This document shows positions 1 to 8,503 of a DNA stretch of 64,000 bases, one piece after another. Position 1 is the stretch's first letter. Each line of letters begins with the position of its first letter. The stretch covers positions 1 through 64,000 of the forward strand of contig WQYI01000006.1 of assembly GCA_009781315.1 (NCBI GenBank), in the 5' to 3' direction. Below the pieces are notes generated by a model. It saw only the letters and a program-made list of their open reading frames with translations, did not search any database and was not told the origin of the DNA. Source of the stretch: Candidatus Endomicrobium embiratermitis. Lineage in GTDB: Bacteria; Elusimicrobiota; Endomicrobiia; Endomicrobiales; Endomicrobiaceae. Both the position numbers and the translations under genes were made by a program.

Positions 1-86
1 ATGGTACTTGCAATAATATACGCTGTGTCCTTGTTTCCGTAGTTCCATCTCTATATTATACTACAAAGATTCAGGTCTTTATTCCC

Positions 87-225
87 CCACGGGCTCACGC
101 CCGTGGTACCTCTGCGGTTTAATTGAGTTTCGGCTCCGCCGAAACATATTATGGTTTTTGCTGCGCAAAAACACATTATTTTCACTTTTCACTTTTAACT
201 TTCAACTCTGTCTTTACGGATTTTC
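87..225. repeat. Intergenic palindromic repeat cluster at left edge
   Basis: No gene is seen in the first 181 bases. They hold three short hairpins: CCACGGGC/GCCCGTGG at 87-106, GTTTCGGC/GCCGAAAC at 127-145 and GTTTTTGC/GCAAAAAC at 154-172. A tail of CTTTTCACTTTT-type words follows and runs into the 3' end of the next gene. The second and third hairpins and the tail recur in the same order at 55831-55955 with different loop bases. This is therefore a dispersed repeat and not a simple terminator. Confidence 0.7.
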
Positions 226-1438
226 CTGCTAAATAACCGGTTGAAAACGCCGCCTGTAAATTAAAACCGCCGGTAGGAGCGTCAATATCTATTATTTCGC
301 CGCAAAAGTAAAGTCCTTTAACAAGTTTTGACTGCATGGTTTTCTGCTCTATTTCGTCCGTACAAACCCCGCCTCTTGTCACAATTGCTTCTTTTATGTC
401 TTTTACGCCTTTAATTTTAAACCTGAAATCAAAAAGCGAAGCAGCAATCTTTTCCCTTTCAATCCTGCTTATTTGGGAACATTTCTTTGTAATATTAATG
501 CCGCAATAATTTATAAAAGGTTTTACGGCCTGAACCGGCAGAAGCTCTTTGAGCATATCTTTAACCGGATACTGTCCGAATTTATCTATTTCCCGCAACA
601 AACGGAGATTTAACTGCTGCGCTGAAAGCGCGGGCTTAAAATTTATTGACAAAAACAAATCGGTTTTTTTTATTTCTTCGCCGACAAGAGAACTTAAAGT
701 AAGAACAGCCGGACCGTCCGCGCCGAATATCGTAAATTCGGCTTCGCCGAACTCTTTTGCCGATATTTTTTGCGGACTTAACACGGAAACTTCAACATTT
801 TTAAGTTTAAGCCCGTTCAATTCTTTTAAATAAGGGTTTTCCAAAACTATAGGAACAAGAGCCGCGGAAAGCTCTTTTACCGTATGTCCGAAACTTTCGG
901 AAATTTTATATCCGTCGCCCGTAGAACCTGTTGACGGATATGAAAGCCCTCCGCACGCGATTATAACGTTTTTTGAAACAAACGACCCGCCGTCCGAATG
1001 AACTTCAAACAATCCGTCTTTACGTTTCAAAACGGATTTTACCGAAACGCCCGTAATTATTTTTGAAATCTTTTTTAAGCGTTTTGACAAAGCGTCGACA
1101 ATATCCTGCGCTTTGTCGCTTTGAGGAAAATAACGGCCGCCTCTTTCAAGTTTGCAGGGAACTCCGAGGTTTTCAAAGAAAGATATTAATTCATCGTTAA
1201 AAAACGTTTTGAAGCTAGCGTATAGAAACTTTCCGTTTCGAAAGGATTTTACAAATTCGTTAATATCCGCGCTGTTTGTGAGATTGCATCTTCCTTTTCC
1301 GGTAATCGAAAGCTTAATTCCCGGTCTGGATTTTTTCTCCAGCACAACCGTTTTAAGCCCTCTGTCTCCGGCTGTTATAGCGGCAATCATTCCGGAAGGT
1401 CCCGCGCCGATAACCAAAACTTCGAATATTTCAGACAT
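182..1438 (-). CDS. HI0933/BaiN-family FAD-dependent oxidoreductase
   Basis: 418 aa. The N-terminus has a Rossmann FAD-binding loop (IGAGPSG, residues 10-16) and the family motif GKGRCNLTN near residue 48. The C-terminus has the second flavin-contacting motif (CGEIIDIDAPTGGFN, about residues 378-392). These define the HI0933/YhiN/BaiN-like flavoproteins, which are cytoplasmic and mostly of unknown substrate; BaiN itself acts on bile-acid derivatives, and nothing here shows that substrate. Length is normal for the family. The start overlaps the end of the upstream P-loop kinase gene by 8 bases, so the two are probably cotranscribed. Confidence 0.88.
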   Translation of the reverse strand: MSEIFEVLVIGAGPSGMIAAITAGDRGLKTVVLEKKSRPGIKLSITGKGRCNLTNSADINEFVKSFRNGKFLYASFKTFFNDELISFFENLGVPCKLERGGRYFPQSDKAQDIVDALSKRLKKISKIITGVSVKSVLKRKDGLFEVHSDGGSFVSKNVIIACGGLSYPSTGSTGDGYKISESFGHTVKELSAALVPIVLENPYLKELNGLKLKNVEVSVLSPQKISAKEFGEAEFTIFGADGPAVLTLSSLVGEEIKKTDLFLSINFKPALSAQQLNLRLLREIDKFGQYPVKDMLKELLPVQAVKPFINYCGINITKKCSQISRIEREKIAASLFDFRFKIKGVKDIKEAIVTRGGVCTDEIEQKTMQSKLVKGLYFCGEIIDIDAPTGGFNLQAAFSTGYLAGKSVKTELKVKSEK

Positions 1439-1991
1439 AATCTTCGGATATTTTATTCAAAAGTTTGTCAACGCCCGCTTTTAAAGCTTCCAGGTCATTG
1501 TAATCGTTTATAAAAGTTATATCGGACATTTCCGCGGTTTTTACAAGCTGTTGTCCTGATCCTGAAGTTTGCGATTCTTTTTTCTCAAGCTCGATAAATT
1601 TCTCAAGAGTTTCCGGATCTCCCGGCCTTTGTCTTTTTTTCATTCTTTCAAAACGCACGCTTTGAGGCGCGTCGACGTTTATTAAAATAAAATCTTTTCT
1701 TTTTTTAAGTTCCGTAACTTCGTCGGAATGTCTTATGGAAGTAATGCAATAATTTTGTCCTTCTTTCATTAAACTTAAAACTTTTTTCGCAAGAACGCCG
1801 TTGCCGTTTTGCGCGCGCAGGTTAGTTCCGAAAATTATAAGATTTTCTCTCGTAGGCTCTACGCCTTCGCTTTTCATAACGTCTCTTATAACGTCGGAAA
1901 GCGAATAATGCCCGTATCCGTAAGCCTCAACTATATATTCGGCGACCGTATCTTTGCCGGAACAATAAGAACCCGTCAACCCTATAATCAT
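1431..1991 (-). CDS. P-loop nucleotide/nucleoside kinase-like protein
   Basis: 186 aa. The Walker A motif GSYCSGKDT (about residues 7-15) opens the protein. A basic lid-like segment follows (RFERMKKRQRPGDPETLEKF, about residues 112-131), as in dephospho-CoA kinase and nucleoside monophosphate kinase folds. It lacks clear CoaE specificity motifs, so the substrate is open; it may be a dNMP-kinase-like or AAA-type kinase. It sits 2 bases downstream of the PorV-like gene and overlaps the flavoprotein gene, forming a compact minus-strand unit. Confidence 0.75.
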   Translation of the reverse strand: MIIGLTGSYCSGKDTVAEYIVEAYGYGHYSLSDVIRDVMKSEGVEPTRENLIIFGTNLRAQNGNGVLAKKVLSLMKEGQNYCITSIRHSDEVTELKKRKDFILINVDAPQSVRFERMKKRQRPGDPETLEKFIELEKKESQTSGSGQQLVKTAEMSDITFINDYNDLEALKAGVDKLLNKISEDYV

Positions 1992-1993
1992 TT

Positions 1994-3436
1994 TTAGTCT
2001 CCGCTCAAATTATTCACGAACTCTTTTAATTTTCTTTGCGCGTCTGCAAAAGAATCTTTGCTTATGACATTATATTTTTTCATATTTGACGCGTCATCGT
2101 AAACATAAATATTAAAATTCAGATTTCCCTCGTTTTTTGCCACGGTGCAAACTATAAGTTTATCCGCTTTAGTCTTTTTTAATATTGAGGAAATTTCAAA
2201 ATTCGACGGCATCGCATTTTCATTATAAACGTCTTCAACGAATCTTTTGTCTATAGAAAATAAATTATCCGAATCGGCTAAAGCTTTTCTGAGCATTGAC
2301 GAGTACGCATCGCGCTCGCTTTTAGGAATCGATTTTGATATGAAATTCAACACGGCTACATTGTAGTTTTTCTTCGCGTTAACTTCTTGCTTTTTCGGCT
2401 CGGTTTTACGCGTTTCAACGGGTCTTGCATAATTTGACGGTTTGTCTTTTTTAGTTTCATGTTTTTTTTGTTTCTTTTCCTTAACCGTCGCGTCGTCGTA
2501 ATTATTTCCAAACTTCAATCCTATGGAAACCCTGTGTACACTTCCCAAATCGCCGTACGGAGAAAACGCGTAATCAAAAACATAATCCAGATATTTTACG
2601 CCGAAACCGGCGTTAAAACCGGAAAAACCGGGAACGTCTTTCGACTTTCCGTCGTAACCCGCTCTTAAAAATATGTCCGTCTCTTCCGCCGCTTGTATCT
2701 TATATTCTCCGCCTAAAGCCAGAAAAATATTATTGTCCGACGGAAAAATTATATCCCAAGAAACCAAAAAGTCTTCATAAATAATTCTTGACGCGCCGAT
2801 TTTAAACATCAAAGGCAGAGATTCGCTCTCTTCGTTATATTTAAGAGTCGTTCCCATATTTTGCAAAACAGCGCCGAAAGAAGTTAAATTGTCTTTTAAA
2901 GTATACACCGCGCCGGCGTCAAAAGCAAAAGCCGAGGCGGAATTTTCTATTTTGGAATAAACATACTTTAAATTCACGCCGTAGCCTAGGTTTGACGAAT
3001 CGTCGAATTTATGCCCTCTGGCATAAGACAAATAAACCGCCAAATCGTAAGGAGAAAAATCAGATGTTTCAAAACCGTCAGTATCTCTTCCCATGATATT
3101 CCCGTAAGAAAGATACTGAACCGCGGCTCCGAAAACGCCGTAACCCGTAGGCATGGAAAAAGCAGTCCATCCGTAAGAAATGTCCTCAAAATAAGAGGAG
3201 TACATTAGAGTTAAATCTTTTTTCGTATTGTAAGCAAGCTTCGCAGGGTTCCAATATATGCCGTCGGACGAATAGTCCTGCGCCGACGTAAAAGCGCCGC
3301 CCATTGCCGCGGCGCGCGCTCCGGCGCCTAACTTAAGAAAAGCAGCTCCGGAAGTACCGAGTCCCGAATCGGAAAATGCCGCAAAACATAATGACGGCAT
3401 AAATAAAAGCAAAAGCACGGCAGCATTTTTATTCAT
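1994..3436 (-). CDS. PorV/PorQ-type outer-membrane protein with C-terminal extension
   Basis: 480 aa. A Sec signal peptide (cleavage probably after CFA, residue 19) precedes the motif GARAAAMGGAFTS, with GIYWNPAKLAY a little further on. Both are typical of the FadL-like PorV/PorQ barrels common in Elusimicrobiota and Bacteroidetes. The barrel ends near residue 315. A Lys-rich linker (about 315-350) and a soluble domain (about 355-480) follow, the latter beginning YNVAVLNFISKSI and resembling the CsgG/LpoB-type alpha-beta fold. Its start overlaps the end of the YhcH-family gene by 8 bases. The function of the extension is not known to me. Confidence 0.75.
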   Translation of the reverse strand: MNKNAAVLLLLFMPSLCFAAFSDSGLGTSGAAFLKLGAGARAAAMGGAFTSAQDYSSDGIYWNPAKLAYNTKKDLTLMYSSYFEDISYGWTAFSMPTGYGVFGAAVQYLSYGNIMGRDTDGFETSDFSPYDLAVYLSYARGHKFDDSSNLGYGVNLKYVYSKIENSASAFAFDAGAVYTLKDNLTSFGAVLQNMGTTLKYNEESESLPLMFKIGASRIIYEDFLVSWDIIFPSDNNIFLALGGEYKIQAAEETDIFLRAGYDGKSKDVPGFSGFNAGFGVKYLDYVFDYAFSPYGDLGSVHRVSIGLKFGNNYDDATVKEKKQKKHETKKDKPSNYARPVETRKTEPKKQEVNAKKNYNVAVLNFISKSIPKSERDAYSSMLRKALADSDNLFSIDKRFVEDVYNENAMPSNFEISSILKKTKADKLIVCTVAKNEGNLNFNIYVYDDASNMKKYNVISKDSFADAQRKLKEFVNNLSGD

Positions 3437-3893
3437 TATTTAATAACCTCGCGTTTATTTTCACTATGCATTTCCTGACCGGAAATTCGCAGCATAAAGG
3501 CGAATGAGCGTCATGCGGAAAAAACAAAGCAAAGCCGTTTTCAGGCAGTTTTATCTGAAAATCCGACCGATCGTCATAGAATATTATATCTTTTGTCTCG
3601 TCATAATCCGCGTAAAGTTTTTTACAATCGCTTAAACTTTTCCAGCCGATTATGTCGTATCCTTCGACAATATACTGCAAATCTATATAATTTCTGTGAG
3701 CTTCAAGCTTTTGTCCGCTTAAAGGCTTGGGAAGAGAAGTTTCGACAACCGCGTACATTAAAGGATTGATATCAAATCTGCCCTGCATTGAAACAAAGTT
3801 AAATTTATTTTTTTCGACAAAATCAAAAGCGTCCTTAAGGAAAGGAAAATATTTTACATACAATGTAGAATTACTCAATTTATCGGCAATCAT
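3429..3893 (-). CDS. YhcH/YjgK/YiaL family protein (DUF386)
   Basis: 154 aa, the usual family length. It carries the family's metal-binding cupin-like signature: EAHRNYIDLQYIVEG in the middle and FALFFPHDAHSP near the C-terminus, supplying Glu, His and Asp ligands. Members are small cytoplasmic proteins often found with sialic acid or other sugar catabolism genes, but none are adjacent here. It heads the minus-strand unit that continues into the PorV-like gene. The biochemical activity of the family is poorly defined. Confidence 0.85.
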   Translation of the reverse strand: MIADKLSNSTLYVKYFPFLKDAFDFVEKNKFNFVSMQGRFDINPLMYAVVETSLPKPLSGQKLEAHRNYIDLQYIVEGYDIIGWKSLSDCKKLYADYDETKDIIFYDDRSDFQIKLPENGFALFFPHDAHSPLCCEFPVRKCIVKINARLLNNE

Positions 3894-3918
3894 TTCTTTA
3901 CTAATTATACAAAAATAA

Positions 3919-3947
3919 ACAAAAAAAAACGACCTCGAAAGGTCGTT
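3919..3947 (-). terminator. Rho-independent terminator after tRNA-fMet
   Basis: The stem AACGACC/GGTCGTT (3928-3934 with 3941-3947) has a 6-base loop. On the minus strand it is followed by a run of T (3919-3929). It lies 7 bases past the tRNA 3' end. Confidence 0.88.
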
Positions 3948-3954
3948 AATATTA

Positions 3955-4028
<74 letters not shown>

Positions 4029-4046
4029 ATTTATTAAGATTAAAGG

Positions 4047-4075
4047 ATTATACAAACAATTTATTTTTTTGTCAA
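4047..4075 (-). promoter_or_regulatory. Sigma70-type promoter of tRNA-fMet
   Basis: On the minus strand, TTGACA (4070-4075) and TATAAT (4047-4052) are separated by exactly 17 bases. Both are perfect consensus. The tRNA begins 18 bases downstream of the -10 box. Confidence 0.9.
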
Positions 4076-4092
4076 ACTGCAGCATAGAATAG

Positions 4093-4124
4093 TGAAAGCC
4101 CGCGATATAAAACCGCGGGCTTTC
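4093..4124 (-). terminator. Hairpin terminator downstream of barrel gene
   Basis: GAAAGCCCGCG (4094-4104) pairs perfectly with CGCGGGCTTTC (4114-4124) across a 9-base loop. It sits between the 3' end of the outer-membrane barrel gene and the tRNA promoter. The T-run on the minus strand is poor, so efficiency is uncertain. Confidence 0.65.
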
Positions 4125-4156
4125 ATAATTTTTACAAAAAACTGAAAACGGATAAG

Positions 4157-4876
4157 TTAAAAGCTGATTCGCGCCCCGATTGAAAATTGGTGCTGGTAAA
4201 GGCGGTCAGCGACTATGCGCCAGTCGTAGGTTGTAGAAGAATATCCCCAATCCGTATCTGCTTTACCTAAATCAACAAAACGATAACCGATATCCAGAAT
4301 AATATTGTTATTTATTCGATATCCAAGCCCTAGACCTATATTCCACGCAAAGTCTGTCACGGTTACTAAATCAATTTTTTCATTTCCAACAGCGCCTCCA
4401 TCCCAAAGGGCCTCTGCTTCTGTCTTAATAAATCCGGCGCCCAATCCTGCGCCTGCATAGGGGGTAACCTTTGTGCCGGTATTGATGTCGTAATAAGCGT
4501 TCAAGAATAAAGTCTGTATTCTTTTCGACCACTTATAGTCATTAAAATAAGGTATTACTGCTTCGACTTTATAAGATGCTTCGGCTTTAGCTTCCGAATA
4601 GGAATACTCCAATTCGGCGCGGACAGGAGCCTTGACCTTCTCCGATAAATCATATCCGACAGCAAGAGAACCGCCAAAAGCGCTGCTCCGATTATTTCCT
4701 AAATCATCTTTACCACCCGAAGTCTCCACATATTTGGCATCCTTCATAAAAGTTGCGCCATAGATAATTTTTGGCGTAACATAAATATCCGACTTCCCGT
4801 CAAAAGCAAAAGCCTGCGCAGCGCCGAAACCCGACATTAACGCAACCGTCAAAAAACAAACAACAATTTTTTTCAT
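4157..4876 (-). CDS. Small outer-membrane beta-barrel protein (opacity/OmpX type)
   Basis: 239 aa with a Sec signal peptide ending AQAFAFDG (about residue 25). The mature part alternates polar and hydrophobic strands, with GGSLAVGYDL, TPYAGAGLGAGF, NIGLGLGYRINNNIILDIGYRFVDLG and a C-terminal HQFSIGARISF ending in Phe. This matches 8-strand outer-membrane porin-like proteins. A strong ribosome site (AAGGAGGAG) precedes the ATG. It stands alone between the glycine-cleavage terminator and the tRNA. A specific role such as adhesion or pore formation cannot be read from the sequence. Confidence 0.8.
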   Translation of the reverse strand: MKKIVVCFLTVALMSGFGAAQAFAFDGKSDIYVTPKIIYGATFMKDAKYVETSGGKDDLGNNRSSAFGGSLAVGYDLSEKVKAPVRAELEYSYSEAKAEASYKVEAVIPYFNDYKWSKRIQTLFLNAYYDINTGTKVTPYAGAGLGAGFIKTEAEALWDGGAVGNEKIDLVTVTDFAWNIGLGLGYRINNNIILDIGYRFVDLGKADTDWGYSSTTYDWRIVADRLYQHQFSIGARISF

Positions 4877-4912
4877 CTTACTCCTCCTTTTTTATTCTTT
4901 TTGTTGTGTCAT

Positions 4913-4948
4913 AAAAAGAAAAAAGCTTTACGGCGCTTTGCCGAAAGT
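4913..4948 (-). terminator. Terminator of the glycine cleavage operon
   Basis: On the minus strand CTTTCGGC pairs with GCCGTAAAG (one bulged base), followed by CTTTTTTCTTTTT. It lies 84 bases past the gcvPB stop. Confidence 0.7.
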
Positions 4949-5031
4949 CTTTTAAAAAAAAATTATATATTATGTAGTTATTAGTCTGGTCTATAAAAAT
5001 ATTGCTATTCATTTTTCACTCGTTAAAATTT

Positions 5032-6462
5032 TTATTTCCATTTCAAAATCGGATTCCTTGCCGCTTCAACTTCGTTTAATCTTGCAACCGGCGTGTTTAA
5101 CGGAGAGTCTTTAACTCTTTGAGGTTCATCGGCGGATTCTTCTAAAATTATCTTGTTTAATGTTTCTATAAATTTATCCAGAGTTTCTTTAGATTCGGTT
5201 TCCGTCGGTTCTATCATTATGGCTTCTTCCACAATAAGAGGAAAATAGACGGTCGGCGCATAATAACCGTAATCCAAAAGCCTTTTAGCGGCGTCTAAAG
5301 TCCTTACGCCGTTTCCGAGCGCGGCTTTAGGCGACAAAACAAATTCGTGCATGCATCTTGAACCTGCCGGAACAGTTATTTTATCTTTAAATTTCGCAAG
5401 CATATAATTTGCGTTTAATACTGCCTGAGCAGAAGCGTTTTTCAAACCTTTACCACCTAAAGCTTTAACGTACGCGTATGCCCTGAGAATTACCGGAAAA
5501 TTTCCGAAAAAAGATTTTACGCAGCCTATGCTTTTAGTTTTTTTATAATCCAAAACGTATTTATCGTTTTTCTTTTCAACTCTGGGAACCGGCAAAAATT
5601 GTTCCAGAAACGATTTAACTCCCACGGGACCCGAGCCCGGACCGCCGCCGCCGTGCGGAGTAGAAAAAGTTTTATGAAGATTTATGTGCATAACGTCAAA
5701 ACCTAAATCTCCCGGGCGGGCAAAACCCATAAGCGCGTTTAAATTCGCGCCGTCATAATATAAAAGTGTGCCGTTTTCATGGGCAACTTTTGCGATTTCG
5801 GCAATTTCCTTTTCAAATACTCCCAAAGTATTAGGCACGGTAAGCATAATAGCGGCAGTTTCAGGAGTTAATATTTCTTTAACTTTTTGAGCTGAAAGGC
5901 TCCCGTCCGGTTCGGATTTTAACGGAACAATTTCAAAACCCGCAAAAGCCGCCGAAGCCGGGTTTGTACCGTGAGCGGAATCCGGAACTATTATTTTTGT
6001 TCTTTTTTGTTTTAACGATTTAAAATGCGCGGCTATTATTAAAAGCCCGGCAAATTCCCCGTGCGCGCCCGCGGCAGGCTGTAAAGAAAAATAATCCATT
6101 CCGGAAATTTCGCACAAATCTCTTTCAAGACAGTGCATTATTTCCAAAACTCCCTGCATAGTCTCAGCCGGCTGATACGGATGAATTGAATTAAAAGCTT
6201 CGTGTTTTGCAATTCGTTCGTTTATTAAGGGGTTATATTTCATAGTGCAGGAACCAAGCGGATAGAAAGTTGTGCTCAACGCATAATTCATTCTGGAAAG
6301 ATTTGTAAAATGCCTTAACAAATCGTTTTCGGCAACGCTTGGCAAACCCAAATCCGATTTTCTTTTTAAATGTTTGGGAATAAAACAATCGTTTTCAATA
6401 TCGCATTTCACCTCGTAAGAGGGATTAGATTGCGACGATAATTCGTTTAATAGTTTTTCCAT
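5032..6462 (-). CDS. gcvPB: Glycine dehydrogenase (decarboxylating) subunit 2
   Basis: 476 aa, the C-terminal half of the two-chain P-protein. P-protein decarboxylates glycine with pyridoxal phosphate and passes the aminomethyl group to lipoyl-GcvH. The PLP lysine is K264 in NLHKTFSTPHGGGGPGSGP, and the Gly-rich loop follows it. SCTMKYNP (71-78) and DSAHGTNPASA (161-171) are conserved substrate-site segments. It is the third gene after gcvH and gcvPA. No gcvT or lpd gene is nearby, so the T and L proteins must be encoded elsewhere if the system works. Confidence 0.96.
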   Translation of the reverse strand: MEKLLNELSSQSNPSYEVKCDIENDCFIPKHLKRKSDLGLPSVAENDLLRHFTNLSRMNYALSTTFYPLGSCTMKYNPLINERIAKHEAFNSIHPYQPAETMQGVLEIMHCLERDLCEISGMDYFSLQPAAGAHGEFAGLLIIAAHFKSLKQKRTKIIVPDSAHGTNPASAAFAGFEIVPLKSEPDGSLSAQKVKEILTPETAAIMLTVPNTLGVFEKEIAEIAKVAHENGTLLYYDGANLNALMGFARPGDLGFDVMHINLHKTFSTPHGGGGPGSGPVGVKSFLEQFLPVPRVEKKNDKYVLDYKKTKSIGCVKSFFGNFPVILRAYAYVKALGGKGLKNASAQAVLNANYMLAKFKDKITVPAGSRCMHEFVLSPKAALGNGVRTLDAAKRLLDYGYYAPTVYFPLIVEEAIMIEPTETESKETLDKFIETLNKIILEESADEPQRVKDSPLNTPVARLNEVEAARNPILKWK

Positions 6463-6483
6463 ATATTTTTACCTTTCTCTGTC

Positions 6484-6564
6484 CGTCATACTGAGTGTAA
6501 CGAAGTATCCATTTGTTGCTTTCTACTTTCTGGATTCTTCAAGGCTTTGCCTTTCAGAATGGCA
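6484..6564. repeat. Intergenic inverted repeat between gcvPA and gcvPB
   Basis: Two imperfect arms, GTCATACTGAG...GAAGTATCCA (6485-6511) and TGGATTCTTC...TTTCAGAATGGC (6531-6563), face each other across about 20 bases. The same GTCAT...TGGAT style recurs in other gaps of the window, for example 32946-33034 and 61876-61948. It separates two genes that should be translated together. Confidence 0.6.
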
Positions 6565-6578
6565 GTACAGGAAACATC

Positions 6579-7910
6579 TTAAATCTTTACCAATATTTCC
6601 ACAAGTTTATCTATTTCGTTTTTTGTTCTCTGCTCGGTTACGCAAAACAGCAGGCAATTTTTAAATTGCTTTCCGCAGTTTGATAAATCCACAGGCCCTA
6701 AAATTCCGTTTTTAATTAAAGTTTTATTTATCTTCTTTACGTCTTTAATTGTTTCTATTACAAATTCATTAAAAAAAACGGAGTTTTCAAATTTTGCTTT
6801 AAATCCGTCGATATTTTTTATTTTACCGAAAGCATATACGGCTTTTGAAACATTGGTTTCGGCAAGATTTTTAAAACCGTCATTTCCCCAGCCCGACATA
6901 TAAACGCAAGCCGCCAAAGCGTTTAAAGACGCGTTTGTGCATATATTTGACGTGGCTTTTTCTCTTCTTATATGCTGTTCTCTGGACTGCAGCGTTAAAA
7001 CAAAACCTCTTTTATTGTTTTTATCAATAGTCTGACCGACTATGCGTCCCGGCATTTTCCATTCCAGACCTTTACGTACGGACATAAAACCGAAAGTCGC
7101 TCCGCCCGCGCTTAAAGGAATGCCTAAAGGCTGCCCCTCGCCGACGGCTATGTCCGCACCGTATTCCCCTGGAGACTGAAAAACAGCCAAAGATATGGGA
7201 TTGACCACAGCCGCAAACAAAGCGTTTTTTTCTTTGGCAACGGCCGATAAGTCTTGCATATTCTCGACTATTCCGAAATAATTCGGCGACTGGATTATTA
7301 CCGCGGCTGTATCGTCGTCTAAAGAAGCGTCAACAGTCGCTCTCTCTATAGTTCCGTTTGAAGATAAATTAAGTAAAACTATTTTTGCGTTAAAATTTTG
7401 AAGATAGGTTTTAAGCGTTTTTATATATTCGGGATTTAACGCCGAAGAAACAAGAACTTTCTTTTTACCGCTTACGCGCAAAGCAAGAAGCGCGGCTTCG
7501 GCAACGGCACTAGCTCCGTCGTAAAGAGAAGCGTTTGAAACGTCCATACCGGTCAAAGCGCAAATCATGCTTTGATATTCGAATATAGCCTGAAGAGTGC
7601 CTTGGCTTGCTTCAGCCTGATAAGGAGTGTACGCAGTCCAAAATTCGCTGCGGGAAGTAATTTCTCCGACTAAAGACGGTATGTAGTGGTCGTAGATTCC
7701 CGCGCCTCTGAAAGAGACGAGAGTTTTATTTTTAGCGGCAAGAGTTTTAAAATGTTCAAGCAATTCCTGCTCGGTCTGCCCGCCTGAAACGTTTAACGGT
7801 TTTACTCTCAAATCCGCGGGAATCGCGTCAAAAAGATCTTCCTCGCTTTTTATTCCCAAAGCGTCAAACATTTTTTGTTTATCTTGTTTATTTTGAGGAG
7901 TGTAATCCAT
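6579..7910 (-). CDS. gcvPA: Glycine dehydrogenase (decarboxylating) subunit 1
   Basis: 443 aa, the N-terminal, PLP-lysine-lacking half of P-protein that pairs with GcvPB. Diagnostic segments are FRGAGIYDHYIPS near residue 63, EFWTAYTPYQAEASQGTLQ near 89, the G-rich GEGQPLGIPLSAGGATFGF near 257 and the CTNASLNALA region near 323. Length matches the family. It starts 5 bases after the gcvH stop. The two-subunit form is typical of Firmicutes, Thermotogae, Elusimicrobia and similar lineages. Confidence 0.96.
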   Translation of the reverse strand: MDYTPQNKQDKQKMFDALGIKSEEDLFDAIPADLRVKPLNVSGGQTEQELLEHFKTLAAKNKTLVSFRGAGIYDHYIPSLVGEITSRSEFWTAYTPYQAEASQGTLQAIFEYQSMICALTGMDVSNASLYDGASAVAEAALLALRVSGKKKVLVSSALNPEYIKTLKTYLQNFNAKIVLLNLSSNGTIERATVDASLDDDTAAVIIQSPNYFGIVENMQDLSAVAKEKNALFAAVVNPISLAVFQSPGEYGADIAVGEGQPLGIPLSAGGATFGFMSVRKGLEWKMPGRIVGQTIDKNNKRGFVLTLQSREQHIRREKATSNICTNASLNALAACVYMSGWGNDGFKNLAETNVSKAVYAFGKIKNIDGFKAKFENSVFFNEFVIETIKDVKKINKTLIKNGILGPVDLSNCGKQFKNCLLFCVTEQRTKNEIDKLVEILVKI

Positions 7911-7915
7911 GGTAT

Positions 7916-8290
7916 TTAAATTATTTTTTTGTATTCTTCCGCGCTTAATAAATCCGCAAGTTCGTTATTGTCGCTAAACTCCACTGCAAATAAAAAACCT
8001 TTGCCGTAAGGGTCTTGGTTTATAAGCTCGGGGCTTCCCAAAACTTCTTCATTAACCTCGACTATTTTACCGCTTACCGGAGAATATATGTCAAAAGCGG
8101 ATTTAACGGATTCAACTACCGCGGCAGGCTGCGCTTTTTTAACGTTTTTAGAGTTTTCCGGAAGTTCGACGTGAACTACGTCGGTAATTTCGTGCTGTGC
8201 AAAATCCGTTATGCCTACTTTTGCTTTATTTCCTTCAATTTTTATCCACTCGTGGGTTTTGGTAAACTTTAAATCAACAGGAATATTCAT
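7916..8290 (-). CDS. gcvH: Glycine cleavage system H protein
   Basis: 124 aa lipoyl carrier. The lipoylated lysine is K63 in VVESVKSAFDIYSPVSG. HEWIKIEGNKAKVGITDFAQHEI near the N-terminus is the family signature. It shuttles the aminomethyl group between P, T and L proteins in the cytoplasm. It is first in a gcvH-gcvPA-gcvPB unit with its own promoter (8331-8360). No glycine riboswitch-like structure is seen in the roughly 35-base leader. Confidence 0.96.
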   Translation of the reverse strand: MNIPVDLKFTKTHEWIKIEGNKAKVGITDFAQHEITDVVHVELPENSKNVKKAQPAAVVESVKSAFDIYSPVSGKIVEVNEEVLGSPELINQDPYGKGFLFAVEFSDNNELADLLSAEEYKKII

Positions 8291-8330
8291 ATTGCCCTCT
8301 TTTTTAGTTTTAAATTAAAAAGACTTTTGT

Positions 8331-8360
8331 ATTTTAGCATAAAATAAACGCTGATTCCAA
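8331..8360 (-). promoter_or_regulatory. Promoter of the gcv operon
   Basis: On the minus strand, TTGGAA (8355-8360), an 18-base spacer ending in TGC, and TAAAAT (8331-8336). The TGC gives an extended -10. The gcvH start is about 40 bases downstream. Confidence 0.65.
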
Positions 8361-8370
8361 ACGACAGACA

Positions 8371-8456
8371 GATGCTTGGAAGTTTGGATGCATGGACGCA
8401 TAGCAAAGACAAACGCCATTAATACGCATCCGCGCATCTATGCATCCATGCATCAT
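8371..8456. repeat. ATGCATCC-word palindromic repeat, copy 1
   Basis: The left arm is built of GATGCTTGGA/GATGCATGGACGCATAGC words and the right arm of ACGCATCC/CTATGCATCCATGCATC words. The centre is AAAGACAAACGCC. Close relatives are at 37018-37101 and 57579-57659. It lies in the divergent gap between gcvH and the thioesterase gene. Confidence 0.8.
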
Positions 8457-8467
8457 TTTTTCAAAAA

Positions 8468-8476
8468 TGTTATAAT
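8468..8476 (+). promoter_or_regulatory. Extended -10 promoter of thioesterase-tadA
   Basis: TGTTATAAT is a perfect extended -10 element 27 bases before the chosen ATG. No good -35 box is visible, which is usual with extended -10 promoters. Confidence 0.6.
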
Positions 8477-8503
8477 TTGAAAAATTTTTGCAACGGAGAA
8501 AAC

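Noticed and set aside
8291-8330. Glycine riboswitch before gcvH
   Set aside because: The leader is only about 35-40 bases and A+T-rich, too short for a glycine aptamer.
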